From JAFGCL01 sp964492335 (GTDB lineage Bacteria > Chloroflexota > Dehalococcoidia > UBA2247 > RBG-13-53-26): a DNA stretch of 27,877 bases. The stretch lies in the NCBI GenBank assembly GCA_964492335.1, contig CAZBJX010000026.1:1-27877 (forward strand), written 5' to 3'. The notes under the pieces are model-generated. The model saw nothing but the letters and a program-made list of their open reading frames with translations. It searched no databases and was not told the DNA's origin. This document shows, in pieces, positions 1 through 8,299 of this stretch. Numbering within the stretch: position 1 is the stretch's first letter; each line of letters begins with the position of its first letter. A program made the translations under genes and the position numbers.

Positions 1-912
1 CGCGACGCAGGTGACGGCGGGGGCGGGTACCCCGGCCAGCAGCGCCGTCAGGATCTCCTGCCAGTGGAGGTGAATGGCCCAGTGGCCCTCGCCGGGGTAG
101 TAGACAGCGCGGCAGGACGGAAAGGCATCGGCCAGCCACTTCCCCATGGCCGGCGGCGCATGGGTGTCTGTCTCCCCGTGCCACAGGAGCACCTCCGGGA
201 CTATGTCCCCGGGCGCGAAGCCCCAGGGCCGCGACAGCAGCTTCAGGTCGTAGGTGACGCCCTGGACGCTGTCGCGGATGGCCTCTCTGAGGTCGGCTAT
301 CAGCATGGCCTTGATCCCCGGCACCATGGCCCGGGCGGCCGGCAAGTCGTGGAGTCCGTCCAACTGCGCTTTGAAATAGGCGTCGGGGTTGTCTCTCCAG
401 AGGGAGCACAGCAGGCCCGCGCCTGCCCTGGCCAGCGGCGAGACATGGCGATTGAGTTTCAGGAACACGTTCCCCAGCCCGCGCATGCCCCTGGCCATTT
501 CCGGGCTCTCGATGGGTGAGACGCTGGACACCAGGCCGATGGAGGTCAGCCTTCCGGGAATCCTGAGAGCGCAGGCTGTGGCGTACGGGCCGCCTCCCCC
601 GTAGCCCAGGACGGCGAACCTGTCCAGCTCCAGGCTCTCGGCCAGCTGCAGCACGTCGTCCGGCCACTCCAGGAGCTCCCGGTCGGGCTTGAAGTCCGAG
701 CGCCCGAAGCCGGGGCGGTCTATGGCGATAACGCGGGCCCCGGCGGCGGCGGCGACTGAGTCGTCAGGGTGGTGAAACAGGCGCGACCCCGGTATGCCGT
801 GGAAGAAGAGGACCGGCCGGCCGTCGGGATCACCGTACTCCGCGCAGGTCAGCCGCCTTCCGTCGCGCAGTCGGATATCGCTCTGGGGCGAGGATGATGA
901 TCTGCTCTCCAA
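1..912 (-). CDS. alpha/beta hydrolase fold protein lacking the nucleophile Ser (3' end off window)
   Basis: Seen: an alpha/beta hydrolase fold in order: N-terminal strand region (DGRRLTCAEYGDPDG), oxyanion-loop HGIPGS, IDRPGFGRSD, the nucleophile-elbow region, an acid-loop region (WHGETDTHAPP) and a C-terminal GEGHW with the catalytic-type histidine. The elbow reads VLGYGGGGPYA where relatives have GxSGGGPYA, so the nucleophile serine is glycine (codon GGG, near 608-616). The His and a candidate acid remain. The gene runs off position 1 and, at about 304 codons, is nearly complete. I chose TTG at 912 because AGGGAGG lies 6 nt upstream; an in-frame ATG at 933 has no clear ribosome site. It is divergent from the nitroreductase at 1320. 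Inference: either inactive as a serine hydrolase or using other chemistry. The fold is certain, the substrate unknown. Confidence 0.85.
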   Translation of the reverse strand, partial: MESRSSSSPQSDIRLRDGRRLTCAEYGDPDGRPVLFFHGIPGSRLFHHPDDSVAAAAGARVIAIDRPGFGRSDFKPDRELLEWPDDVLQLAESLELDRFAVLGYGGGGPYATACALRIPGRLTSIGLVSSVSPIESPEMARGMRGLGNVFLKLNRHVSPLARAGAGLLCSLWRDNPDAYFKAQLDGLHDLPAARAMVPGIKAMLIADLREAIRDSVQGVTYDLKLLSRPWGFAPGDIVPEVLLWHGETDTHAPPAMGKWLADAFPSCRAVYYPGEGHWAIHLHWQEILTALLAGVPAPAVTCVA

Positions 913-1072
913 CGCTGTCCTCCCTCTGTCCATCCCGGAACCAGGGTCCGGCACCACGATTGTAGGTAGGCCCTGTCACCATCACGTCTCGAAGCCTCCG
1001 GCAGGCCTTGCAAAGCCCTCTCAATGGCCCCCGCGGGTCCGGTCCGGGGGGCAGCGGGTCGCAGGCGACGGG

Positions 1073-1172
1073 NNNNNNNNNNNNNNNNNNNNNNNNNNNN
1101 NNNNNNNNNNNNNNNNNNNNNNNNNNNNNNNNNNNNNNNNNNNNNNNNNNNNNNNNNNNNNNNNNNNNNNNN
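1073..1172. other. assembly gap (100 N)
   Basis: Exactly 100 unknown bases, the usual placeholder for a scaffold join of unknown size. The flanks (934-1072 and 1173-1319) are very GC-rich and show no convincing gene. Any open frame that crosses the gap is not interpretable. The divergent promoters of the hydrolase and nitroreductase may lie here. A TACAAT (minus strand, 959-964) is the only -10-like element I see for the hydrolase, and it has no good -35. Confidence 0.99.
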
Positions 1173-1319
1173 CCGCCGGCTGCGAGGCGCCCGGCGGCGG
1201 ATGCGGGCTGGACGGGCCCCGTGGGGGAAGGTATATTGACGGTGGACCGCAAGCGGCGGTGCGTGGCCCATGGCCGAAGCGGCGGGCCCCGCCTGTCCGG
1301 CATTCCGGGAGGTGCCGCG

Positions 1320-1895
1320 ATGATGAAGGACCTGGTGCTCAAGAACAGGAGCTGCCGGCGATTCCACCAGGGCCACCGGGTTGAGGTGGAGGCTGTCAGA
1401 GAGCTGATCGACATGGCGCGGGTCTGCGCCTCCGCCATGAACCAGCAGCCGCTGAAGTACGCCTTCTCGTGCGATGCGGAGCTCAATGCCCTGGTATTCC
1501 CTCACCTGGCGTGGGCCCGCCAGCTGGAAGGCTGGGGAGGGCCCGCCGAGGGGGAGAGGCCGGCGGCCTACATCGTGGTGCTGGGCGATACCCGGATCAC
1601 CCGGTCCTTCGGCTGTGACCACGGAATCGCGGCCCAGACGATCCTGCTGGGCGCCGTGGAGAAGGGGCTGAGAGGCTGCATGCTGGCCTCGGTTGACAGG
1701 GAGGGGCTGCGGCAGGCGCTGGGGATACCGCGGCACTTCGAGATACTGCTGGTTGTGGCGCTGGGCCGGCCGAAGGAGCGGGTGGTCCTGGAGGACATGG
1801 GGCCGCTCGGCGACTACTGCTACTGGCGCGACAGCGAAGGCGTCCACCATGTGCCCAAGCGGCGACTGGAGGATGTCATCGTAGGCGTCAGGTGA
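1320..1895 (+). CDS. nitroreductase family protein
   Basis: A 191-residue protein of the FMN-dependent nitroreductase fold. Seen: the N-terminal LVLKNRSCRRF segment (family R-S-x-R-x-F, FMN phosphate contact), ARVCASAMNQQP (family A-P-S-x-x-N-x-Q-P position, here with Ala for Pro), a central AAQTILLGAVEKGLRGCML helix typical of the family, and a C-terminal VVALGRPKE strand. Start chosen at the first of two adjacent ATGs (1320 and 1323), with GGGAGGT about 8 nt upstream. Family members reduce nitro groups, quinones or flavins, or act on enones, with NAD(P)H at the FMN. The substrate cannot be told here. It stands alone: divergent from the hydrolase and separated from the next gene by a 444-nt regulatory region. 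Confidence 0.85.
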   Translation: MMKDLVLKNRSCRRFHQGHRVEVEAVRELIDMARVCASAMNQQPLKYAFSCDAELNALVFPHLAWARQLEGWGGPAEGERPAAYIVVLGDTRITRSFGCDHGIAAQTILLGAVEKGLRGCMLASVDREGLRQALGIPRHFEILLVVALGRPKERVVLEDMGPLGDYCYWRDSEGVHHVPKRRLEDVIVGVR

Positions 1896-2017
1896 CCGGG
1901 AGAAGAAGTCCGGGCGGCCACTGACGCGGCAGTGCTGACACTGCCGCCGAAGCGGTTTGGACGGCGCAGGTCGTTTGTGATAGTCTGAGTCAATCGAATC
2001 TGTCCGCCGGCCGAGGC

Positions 2018-2046
2018 TTGCCAGTGCCGGTCGGCGATGGTAGAAT
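2018..2046 (+). promoter_or_regulatory. sigma-70-type promoter for the aldehyde oxidoreductase block
   Basis: TTGCCA (2018-2023), a 17-nt spacer and TAGAAT (2041-2046). The predicted transcript begins near 2053 and includes the riboswitch-like RNA at 2124-2261. No better -35/-10 pair is seen between 1896 and 2339. Confidence 0.6.
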
Positions 2047-2123
2047 AGCCCGGCTCTGCCTGCCGGGGATGCCAGACAGGATAAGGGTAAGGGGGGTACG
2101 CTGCCGGGCCATTCACAGGCCAG

Positions 2124-2261
2124 GGCCTCCGGGCCAACCCCACTTCGCGCGACAGCCGTGGTGGGTGGTCGATGGGGTATGGCTGGAAACGGCTGTGCCT
2201 CCCTCCTATGCGCAGTCTCTCTTTGCGGCAACGCGTCTGCATCCGGAAGACGGAAGAGGCC
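2124..2261 (+). promoter_or_regulatory. Moco-family riboswitch-like leader upstream of aldehyde oxidoreductase
   Basis: Seen: a closing stem GGCCTC (2124-2129) with GAGGCC (2256-2261), CTCCGGGCC at the 5' side, then the core GCTGGAAACGGC followed by TGTGCCTCCC (core at 2182-2203), and a GGAAGAGG strand at the 3' side. The same core occurs twice in front of the transporter operon (20313-20406 and 20615-20730, minus strand). Established: from memory, this GGAAACG...CCTCCC core with CTCCG at the 5' side fits the Moco RNA motif (Rfam RF01055). Here about 48 nt lie between CCTCCC and the closing strand, forming an extra arm that the other two copies lack. It sits before a molybdopterin enzyme, as expected for the class. 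No alignment or covariance search was run. Confidence 0.78.
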
Positions 2262-2267
2262 AGACAC

Positions 2268-2300
2268 CGCCGGCCCGGGGGAAGCGGTCCCGGGGCGGCG
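2268..2300 (+). promoter_or_regulatory. strong hairpin between riboswitch and mop start (possible expression platform)
   Basis: Arms at 2268-2279 and 2289-2300 pair over 12 bp with one mismatch around a 9-nt loop. No U-run follows, so it is not a classical terminator. It stands between the riboswitch-like element and the ribosome site GAAGGAGGGG (2322-2331) and could carry the switch output through Rho, pausing or sequestration of translation signals. Confidence 0.5.
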
Positions 2301-2339
2301 AGGGAGCGCATTGTAGTATTTTGAAGGAGGGGAATACCT

Positions 2340-5213
2340 ATGGCACTCAGGAAGATGCTCCTGGAGATCAACGGGTCGGAACGCCAGATAGTCTGTGAAC
2401 CTACTGATTCGCTGGGCGACGTATTGCGGGCCCTGGGGCTGACAGGCCTGAAGATGGGGTGCGGTGTGGGCCAGTGCGGCGCCTGCTCAGTCCTGGTCGA
2501 CGGCAAGGTTACCAAGGCCTGCACCAAGAAGATGGACAAGGTGGAGGAGCACTCGAAGATCCTCACCATTGAGGGAATCGGGACGCCCACCGCCCTGCAC
2601 CCCCTGCAGCAGGCGTGGATAACCTACGGCGGCGTGCAGTGCGGGTACTGCACGCCGGGCTTCATAGTCTCCGCCAAGGCCCTGCTGGATGCCAACCCCA
2701 GGCCCACCAGGCAGGAGGTCAGGGCCTGGTTCCAGAAGCAGCGCAACGCCTGTCGGTGCACCGGGTACAAGCCCCTGGTCGATGCGGTCATGGCTGCCGC
2801 CAGGGTGCTGCGCGGCGAGATGAGCATGAAGGACCTGGAGTTCAAGGTGCCCGCCGACGGCCGCATCTACGGGACCGCCTTCCCCAGGCCCTCGGCCCTG
2901 GCCAAGGTCACGGGGACCTGCGACTACGGCTCCGATGTCAACGCCAAGATGCCGCCGGGCACTGCCTACCATGCCGCCGTGGCCTTCGCCAGGGTGTCCA
3001 GTGCCAGGGTGAGCCAGATCGATGTCTCCGAGGCCGAGAAGATGCCGGGCGTGGTCAAGGTGGTGACCAAGAAGGACGTCAAGGGGTCGAACTTGATGTT
3101 CAACCTGAACATCATGAACCCCCGGTACACCGGCAACATGTTCGAGCGCCCCATCCTGGTGGACGACAGGGTGTACCAGTACGGCGACGTCTACGCCATC
3201 GTGCTGGCTGACAGTCGGAAGCACGCCCGGGCGGCGGCCGAGAAGGTCAAGGTCACCCAGGAAGAGCTGCCGGCCCACATGAACGCCCTGGACGCGGTGG
3301 CCCCGGACGCCAGGCAGGTCTTCGAGGGCTTCGACAACATCTACGTCATGGCGCCGCTGTTCAAGGGGAAGGAGGACATGGACGGGGTCTTCGCCAAGTC
3401 GACGAACGTCCTCGAAGGGAGCTACTACAGCCAGCGCCAGCCCCACGCGGTGCTCGAGCCGGATACGCTCCTGGCCTACATGGACGAGGACGGGAAGTAC
3501 ACCTGCCACTGCAAGAGCCTGTTGATCCACGCGGCGGCGGCCGCTATCCTGGCCGGCGTCGGCCTGGCCGACATGAGGATCATCAACAACCCGGTGGGGG
3601 CCAGCTTCGGCTACTCGCTCTCATCCAACAATATAGCCCTGGCGACGGTGGCCACCATGGCCGTCGACGGGTTCCCGGTCTGTCTTGACCTGGACTATGA
3701 GGAGCACACCGTCATGACGGGCAAGCGCGCCCCGGGCTGGTCCAACATCAAGATGGGCTGCGACAAGGACGGCAAGCTCACCGGGATGCAGTATGAGCTG
3801 CTGTACGATCACGGCGCTTATGCGGATGTGGCCTGCCTCCTGATCGAAAAGGGCATCCGCTTCATGGGATGGCCCTACAACATACCCAACATCAAGGGGG
3901 TGGCCCTGGTCACGGCCTCCAACCACAACTTCACCACCGCCTTCCGCGCGTTCGGCGCCATGCAGGCCTATGTGGCCCACGAGCAGATGATGGATGAGCT
4001 CGCCGAGAAGACCGGCATCGACCCCTTCGAGTTCCGGTACAGGAATGTCCTGAGGAAGGGGGACCTGGGCCTCACCAGCAACGTGCTGTCGGTGTACCCG
4101 ATGGAGAAGCTGATGGACATGATGCGGCCCAGGTACCAGGAAGCGCTGGCCAGGGCCGGGAAGGAGTCCACCCCCGAGAAGAAGCGCGGAGTGGGCATCA
4201 GCTGCGGCGGCTACAGCGTCGGCAGAGGCATGGGCGACCAGTCCGAGGTGGACCTGGAACTCAACCCGGATGGCTCCGTGACCAACTTCAACGGATGGGA
4301 GGACCAGGGCCAGGGTGGAGACGTGGGTGCTTTCGTGGAGACGCACGAGGCGCTGCGGCCCCTCGGCCTGCGGCCCGACCAGATTCGGCTGGTCATGGGC
4401 GACACCAAGATCTGCCCCAACACCGGAGCCTCAGCCGGAAGCAGCAACCACTACATGCACGGGAAGGCCTGCATCGATGCGGCCAACAAGCTGATGGACG
4501 CCATGCGCAAGCCCGATGGCACCTTCCGCACCTATGACGAGATGAAGAAGGAGGGGATTCCCACCAAGTATCGCGGAGTGCACCCTACCCTGGGGACCAC
4601 CGTGGACATAGACCCCAACACCGGCCATGGCTCCCCCAACCCAGAGTACAACTACGCGGTGTTCCTGTCCGAGGTTGAGGTCGATGTCAAGACCGGCAAG
4701 ACCAGAGTGCTGCGGATGACGGGGTGCTTCGACGTCGGCGTTATCGGCAACAAGCTGGCTGTCGAGGGGCAGGCCTACGGCGGCATGGCCCAGTCCATCG
4801 GCATGGCGCTGTCCGAGGACTTCGAAGACGCGGCGAAGGACATCAACCTGGTCAGGCTCGGCTTCCCGTTCATTGACGACATCCCCGACGAGTTGGAGAT
4901 CCACTTCCTGGAGACGCCGCGGCCCACCGGCCCGTTCGGCTCCGCCGGCTGCGCCGAGTGCTTCATCACCGGATTCCCCTCGATCCTCAACGCCATCCAC
5001 AATGCCGTCGGAGTCCGGATCCACGAGCTTCCGGCCAGGCCGGCGAAGGTGCTCAAGGCCATGAAGGACCTGGAGGCCGGCAAGGTCAGCAAGCCCAGGA
5101 AGTACTGGCTGGGCATGGACTTCGCGGAGAGGATGCAGTACATCAAGGACCGCCCGATGAAGGGCACCGGCTTCGATATCAGCGCCGAGGGAGGCATCAG
5201 GAAAGAGGAGTAG
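2340..5213 (+). CDS. mop: molybdenum-containing aldehyde oxidoreductase, MOP type
   Basis: A 957-residue single-chain enzyme of the xanthine oxidase family, closely like Desulfovibrio gigas MOP (907 residues), which oxidises aldehydes to carboxylates at a molybdopterin cytosine dinucleotide site. Seen: a plant-type [2Fe-2S] domain with Cys41, 46, 49 and 61; a second [2Fe-2S] domain with Cys101, 104, 138 and 140 (NACRCTGYKPLVDAV); then the two Mo-binding domains, including WEDQGQGGD and the catalytic Glu873 in GSAGCAE. The C-terminus is about 50 residues longer than in MOP. No FAD domain is present, as expected for MOP. ATG at 2340 follows GAAGGAGGGG. It is the first gene behind the promoter and Moco-type leader, so expression probably follows cofactor supply. 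It is followed by a strong hairpin and nine accessory genes. Confidence 0.95.
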   Translation: MALRKMLLEINGSERQIVCEPTDSLGDVLRALGLTGLKMGCGVGQCGACSVLVDGKVTKACTKKMDKVEEHSKILTIEGIGTPTALHPLQQAWITYGGVQCGYCTPGFIVSAKALLDANPRPTRQEVRAWFQKQRNACRCTGYKPLVDAVMAAARVLRGEMSMKDLEFKVPADGRIYGTAFPRPSALAKVTGTCDYGSDVNAKMPPGTAYHAAVAFARVSSARVSQIDVSEAEKMPGVVKVVTKKDVKGSNLMFNLNIMNPRYTGNMFERPILVDDRVYQYGDVYAIVLADSRKHARAAAEKVKVTQEELPAHMNALDAVAPDARQVFEGFDNIYVMAPLFKGKEDMDGVFAKSTNVLEGSYYSQRQPHAVLEPDTLLAYMDEDGKYTCHCKSLLIHAAAAAILAGVGLADMRIINNPVGASFGYSLSSNNIALATVATMAVDGFPVCLDLDYEEHTVMTGKRAPGWSNIKMGCDKDGKLTGMQYELLYDHGAYADVACLLIEKGIRFMGWPYNIPNIKGVALVTASNHNFTTAFRAFGAMQAYVAHEQMMDELAEKTGIDPFEFRYRNVLRKGDLGLTSNVLSVYPMEKLMDMMRPRYQEALARAGKESTPEKKRGVGISCGGYSVGRGMGDQSEVDLELNPDGSVTNFNGWEDQGQGGDVGAFVETHEALRPLGLRPDQIRLVMGDTKICPNTGASAGSSNHYMHGKACIDAANKLMDAMRKPDGTFRTYDEMKKEGIPTKYRGVHPTLGTTVDIDPNTGHGSPNPEYNYAVFLSEVEVDVKTGKTRVLRMTGCFDVGVIGNKLAVEGQAYGGMAQSIGMALSEDFEDAAKDINLVRLGFPFIDDIPDELEIHFLETPRPTGPFGSAGCAECFITGFPSILNAIHNAVGVRIHELPARPAKVLKAMKDLEAGKVSKPRKYWLGMDFAERMQYIKDRPMKGTGFDISAEGGIRKEE

Positions 5214-5236
5214 GCGCGCCTGCGGCCCGATGAGGA

Positions 5237-5263
5237 GGCGCCAGGCCCTCCCGGCCTGGCGCC
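5237..5263. repeat. perfect 11-bp-stem hairpin after mop
   Basis: Arms at 5237-5247 and 5253-5263 are perfectly complementary around a CTCCC loop. No T-run follows in either direction. It may stabilise the mop mRNA 3' end or act as a weak or Rho-type terminator before the accessory genes. Confidence 0.6.
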
Positions 5264-5287
5264 GGCCCGAAGCTGATGGTGGACATC

Positions 5288-5327
5288 GGCCAACCGGACT
5301 GCAAGCCGGCTTGCAGTCCGGTTGGCC
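5288..5327. repeat. perfect 40-bp palindrome
   Basis: GGCCAACCGGACTGCAAGCC at 5288-5307 is followed directly by its exact reverse complement at 5308-5327, with no spacer. As RNA it would form a stem of about 18 bp. It lies in the 196-nt gap between mop and the NTP transferase gene. It could be a terminator-like element, an operator, a mobile repeat or an assembly or copying artefact. Confidence 0.9.
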
Positions 5328-5409
5328 ACACTGTATATCTGCGGTGGGCCCGGGGCCAGCCGTGCGGCGACTGGGGGGGGTGTGGGGCCCTGCAGCCACA
5401 GCATTCACC

Positions 5410-6543
5410 ATGACAGAGACATCGAGAAGGTTTGCAGCAGTGGTCCCGGCCGCCGGCTATTCGTCCCGGGCGGGCTTCTTCAAGCCCCTGCTGCCGGCGG
5501 GGCCTTCCCTGGTCCTGGAGAAGTCCGTTCACACGTTTCAGCAGGCTGGCCTGGGCAGCCAGGATATCCATGTCGTGGTGGGCCACAGGGCAGACCTGCT
5601 GGCCCCCCTGCTTGCTCGCCTGGGCGTGAAGGCCGTCATGAACACCGACTATGACCGCGGCATGTTCAGCTCCGTCCAGGCTGGGGTGAGGGCCCTGGAG
5701 GGCGAGGTGACCGCCTTCTTCGTCTTGCCGGCGGATTGCGCCTTCGTGTCGCCGGAGACGGTCCGGCTTCTCATGCGTTCCTGGCTGACGTGCGGGGATG
5801 GCTCCCGGGAGGTCCTCTACCCCGTCTGCCGGGGGCAGAGAGGCCACCCGCCCCTCCTCTCCGGCAGGCTGCGGGCGCCTATCCTGGCTGGCGAGGCCCC
5901 CGGCGGGCTGAGGGGGCTGGTGGAGAAGGAGGCCCGGGGCAGCGCCGAAGTCCCCGTCGATGATGAGGGCATTCTCGTGGACCTGGACTCGGAGGAGGAC
6001 TACCGGAGGGCCATCCGGGGTGTTCTGCCGCCCTACCCGGCGCGGGCGGAATGCCTGGGGATACTGCGGGAGCACCGTGTTGAGGGGGCCGGCCTGGAGC
6101 ATGCCCGGGCGGTGGCCCGGACCGCCGGTTTGATCGCCGAGCGCCTCAACAGCCGGGGATACCGCATACACCTGGGGGCCGTGATGGCCGCTTCGCTGCT
6201 CCACGACATCGCCAGAGGGCAGAAGGACCATGCTCGAGCGGGCGCCGAGCTGGTGGCCGGCCTGGGGTACCCGGAGGTGGCGCGCATCATCGCCTCCCAC
6301 ATGGGCCTGGAGCCCGGTCAGCAGGACCGGGTCGACGAGGTGTCGATCGTCTACCTGGCGGACAAGATGGTGTCCGGGTCCCGGGTGGTCACCCTCGAGG
6401 CGAGGCTTCGGGACCGGCTGCGCCGGCTGGAGGACGAAGCGGCCCGGCAGGGGGCCGGGGAGCGGTTGGGGCAGGCGATGGCCATCCGGAGGAACATAGA
6501 GGGCATACTGGGGCTCAAGATGGCTGACGTACTGGGCGAGTAG
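5410..6543 (+). CDS. MobA/MocA-like NTP transferase fused to an HD domain
   Basis: 377 residues in two domains. Residues 8 to about 205 are a nucleotidyltransferase of the MobA/MocA type with the nucleotide-binding loop PAAGYSSRAGFFKPLLP (13-29), FVLPADCAFV and RGHPPLL. MocA-type proteins attach CMP to molybdopterin to form the cytosine dinucleotide used by MOP-type enzymes, which fits the neighbour exactly. Residues about 220-345 are an HD hydrolase domain with His-Asp at 265-266 (LLHDIARG) and a downstream Asp in YLADKMV. The fusion recalls NCBI's DVU_1551-family NTP transferase, which I recall as being joined to a phosphatase in some species; here the phosphatase is the separate next gene. 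ATG 5410 is the first good start, but its ribosome site is weak. The HD substrate is unknown. Confidence 0.88.
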   Translation: MTETSRRFAAVVPAAGYSSRAGFFKPLLPAGPSLVLEKSVHTFQQAGLGSQDIHVVVGHRADLLAPLLARLGVKAVMNTDYDRGMFSSVQAGVRALEGEVTAFFVLPADCAFVSPETVRLLMRSWLTCGDGSREVLYPVCRGQRGHPPLLSGRLRAPILAGEAPGGLRGLVEKEARGSAEVPVDDEGILVDLDSEEDYRRAIRGVLPPYPARAECLGILREHRVEGAGLEHARAVARTAGLIAERLNSRGYRIHLGAVMAASLLHDIARGQKDHARAGAELVAGLGYPEVARIIASHMGLEPGQQDRVDEVSIVYLADKMVSGSRVVTLEARLRDRLRRLEDEAARQGAGERLGQAMAIRRNIEGILGLKMADVLGE

Positions 6544-6544
6544 G

Positions 6545-7177
6545 ATGGAGAGGACTGTCTACCTGGTGAGGCACGCCGAATCCGCCGGCAGCGGCGGGCA
6601 GAAGCGCTACCTGGGGCAGCTGGACCCCGACCTCAGCCCCCGCGGCGTCCGCCAGGGGGAGGAGCTGGCCCGGGCATTGCGCCGCCGCCCGCTGCGGGCG
6701 GTGTTCACCAGCGATCTCCGCCGGGCGATGCGCACCGCCTCATTGATTGCCAGGGGCCGCGACTGCCGGCCCCGGCCGGTCAGGGAACTGCGGGAGATCG
6801 GCCTGGGGGACTGGGAGGGCCGGACCTTCGACGAGGTCCGGGCGCAGTACCCGCAGGAGTACCAGGAGAGGGGGCGAGACCTGGCCGGCTATCGTCCCCC
6901 GGGCGGAGAGAGCTTCGCCGACCTGCAGCAGCGGGTGCTCTCCGCGTTTTCGGCGGCGGCGGAGAAGACCGGGGGCGACTTCCTGATTGTGGGCCACGCC
7001 GGGGTCAACCGGGTCTTGCTCTGTGGCTTCATGCGGCGGCCCCTGCAGGAGCTCTTCTCCATTCCCCAGGACCATGCCGGGGTCAGCATTCTCTCGGAGA
7101 GCCGGGGGAGCTGGCGCGTGGTGGTGGTGAACGCGAGGGCGGACGAGGTTGATGTTGCCCTCGGACACACGCGATAA
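6545..7177 (+). CDS. histidine phosphatase family protein (phosphoglycerate mutase/CobC-like)
   Basis: 210 residues. Seen: the phospho-accepting LVRHAES with His10, flanking Arg9, the Arg cluster around FTSDLRRAMRTA, the general-acid region REIGLGDWEG and the second catalytic histidine in LIVGHAGVNR (His151). It begins one base after the stop of the NTP transferase-HD gene, so the two are translationally linked. Related proteins dephosphorylate small molecules such as alpha-ribazole phosphate. In this setting a nucleotide or cofactor precursor is plausible but not shown. Confidence 0.9.
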   Translation: MERTVYLVRHAESAGSGGQKRYLGQLDPDLSPRGVRQGEELARALRRRPLRAVFTSDLRRAMRTASLIARGRDCRPRPVRELREIGLGDWEGRTFDEVRAQYPQEYQERGRDLAGYRPPGGESFADLQQRVLSAFSAAAEKTGGDFLIVGHAGVNRVLLCGFMRRPLQELFSIPQDHAGVSILSESRGSWRVVVVNARADEVDVALGHTR

Positions 7178-7213
7178 TAGTAACAGGCAGCAACAGCGGC
7201 CGGGGGGTCTGAT

Positions 7214-8299
7214 ATGAGCGTATACCGCAGCATGCTGAAGGAGTTGAAAGCCGGGGGCGGGGTGGTCATGTTGACCGTCCTGGAGGAGGGCAATCAGGGC
7301 GCCGCCCAGCCGGAGAAGGTCTGCTTCACCCGGGCGAGCCTTGAGGGCCAGCGCCCCGGTGGGAGCGCCGGCCCGGAGGCGGGGCAGCTGGCCCGGGAGG
7401 CCCTGGCCACCGGGGAGCTCCGGGTAGCCGCCGCGCTGCAGCGGAGGGTGCTGGTGGCGGAGCCCTTCTTCCCCCTGCCGCGCCTGATCGTCTTCGGAGC
7501 GGGGCACATCGGGAAGGCGCTGTGCGAGTTCGGCTCGAGGCTGGGGTTTCTGGTCACGGTGGTGGACGACAGGGCCGAGTTCGCCAACAGGGAGCGCCTC
7601 CCCGACGCGGACCAGGTCATCTGCGATCGCTTCGACCGGTCCTTTGAGCGCCTGCAGTTCGGCCCGCACACGTATGTCGTGGTGGTGACCCGGGGCCACC
7701 TCCACGATACGGCCTGCCTGCGCGAGGTGCTGAAGAGGTCCTGGGCCTATGCGGGGATGATCGGGTCCCGGCGGCGGGTCCAGGGCGTGAGGGAGATGCT
7801 CATCAGCGAGGGGGCCCCCCGCGATGTAGTCGAGAAGGTCAATGCGCCCGTCGGCCTGGATATCGGCGCCCTGACCCCGGAGGAGATCACCGTATCCATA
7901 CTGGCCCAGGTGATCAGCTATCTCCGGCTGGAGGACCCGGGGAAGGGCCGGGAGTCACCGAGGATCAAGTGGACGGAGTTCGACCGGGATGTCATGGAGG
8001 ACCTGGCCCTGGGCAGCGTCGGGGACAGGGCCGCGGCCACGGTTATCTCCACGGCGGGCTCCGCCCCCCGCAGGGCCGGGGCCAAGATGCTGGTGTGGCC
8101 GGATGGCCGCATCCTGGGCAGCGTCGGCGGCGGTGGGGGCGAAGGCGTGGTCATCGAGGCCGCGCGGGAAGTGATCAGGAGCGGGGGCTACCGGGTCCAG
8201 GCCATCGACATGTCCGGCAGCTTCATGGAAGAGGGCATGGTCTGCGGCGGCTCCATGCAGGTACTGATCGAGGCCGTGAAGGGAAGGGCGCGCCCGTGA
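7214..8299 (+). CDS. XdhC/CoxI-family molybdoenzyme maturation factor
   Basis: 361 residues. XdhC proteins bind the molybdenum cofactor, promote its sulfuration and insert it into xanthine dehydrogenase-type enzymes, so the mop product is the likely client. Domain order is unusual. An N-terminal stretch of about 90 residues begins like the XdhC_CoxI domain but lacks its GSxPRxxGAKM motif. The Rossmann domain has GAGHIG (95-100). The intact XdhC_CoxI motif set comes last, at about residues 273-355 (GSAPRRAGAKMLV, SVGGGGGEG, MVCGGSMQVLIE). NCBI names such proteins XdhC-family aldehyde oxidoreductase maturation factor, as I recall. ATG at 7214 follows a G-rich site. The TGA overlaps the GTG start of the next gene. 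Confidence 0.88.
   Translation: MSVYRSMLKELKAGGGVVMLTVLEEGNQGAAQPEKVCFTRASLEGQRPGGSAGPEAGQLAREALATGELRVAAALQRRVLVAEPFFPLPRLIVFGAGHIGKALCEFGSRLGFLVTVVDDRAEFANRERLPDADQVICDRFDRSFERLQFGPHTYVVVVTRGHLHDTACLREVLKRSWAYAGMIGSRRRVQGVREMLISEGAPRDVVEKVNAPVGLDIGALTPEEITVSILAQVISYLRLEDPGKGRESPRIKWTEFDRDVMEDLALGSVGDRAAATVISTAGSAPRRAGAKMLVWPDGRILGSVGGGGGEGVVIEAAREVIRSGGYRVQAIDMSGSFMEEGMVCGGSMQVLIEAVKGRARP

Noticed and set aside
849..2267. Long open frames on either strand crossing the N gap
   Set aside because: They exist only because unknown bases do not encode stops. The nitroreductase explains the real coding signal.
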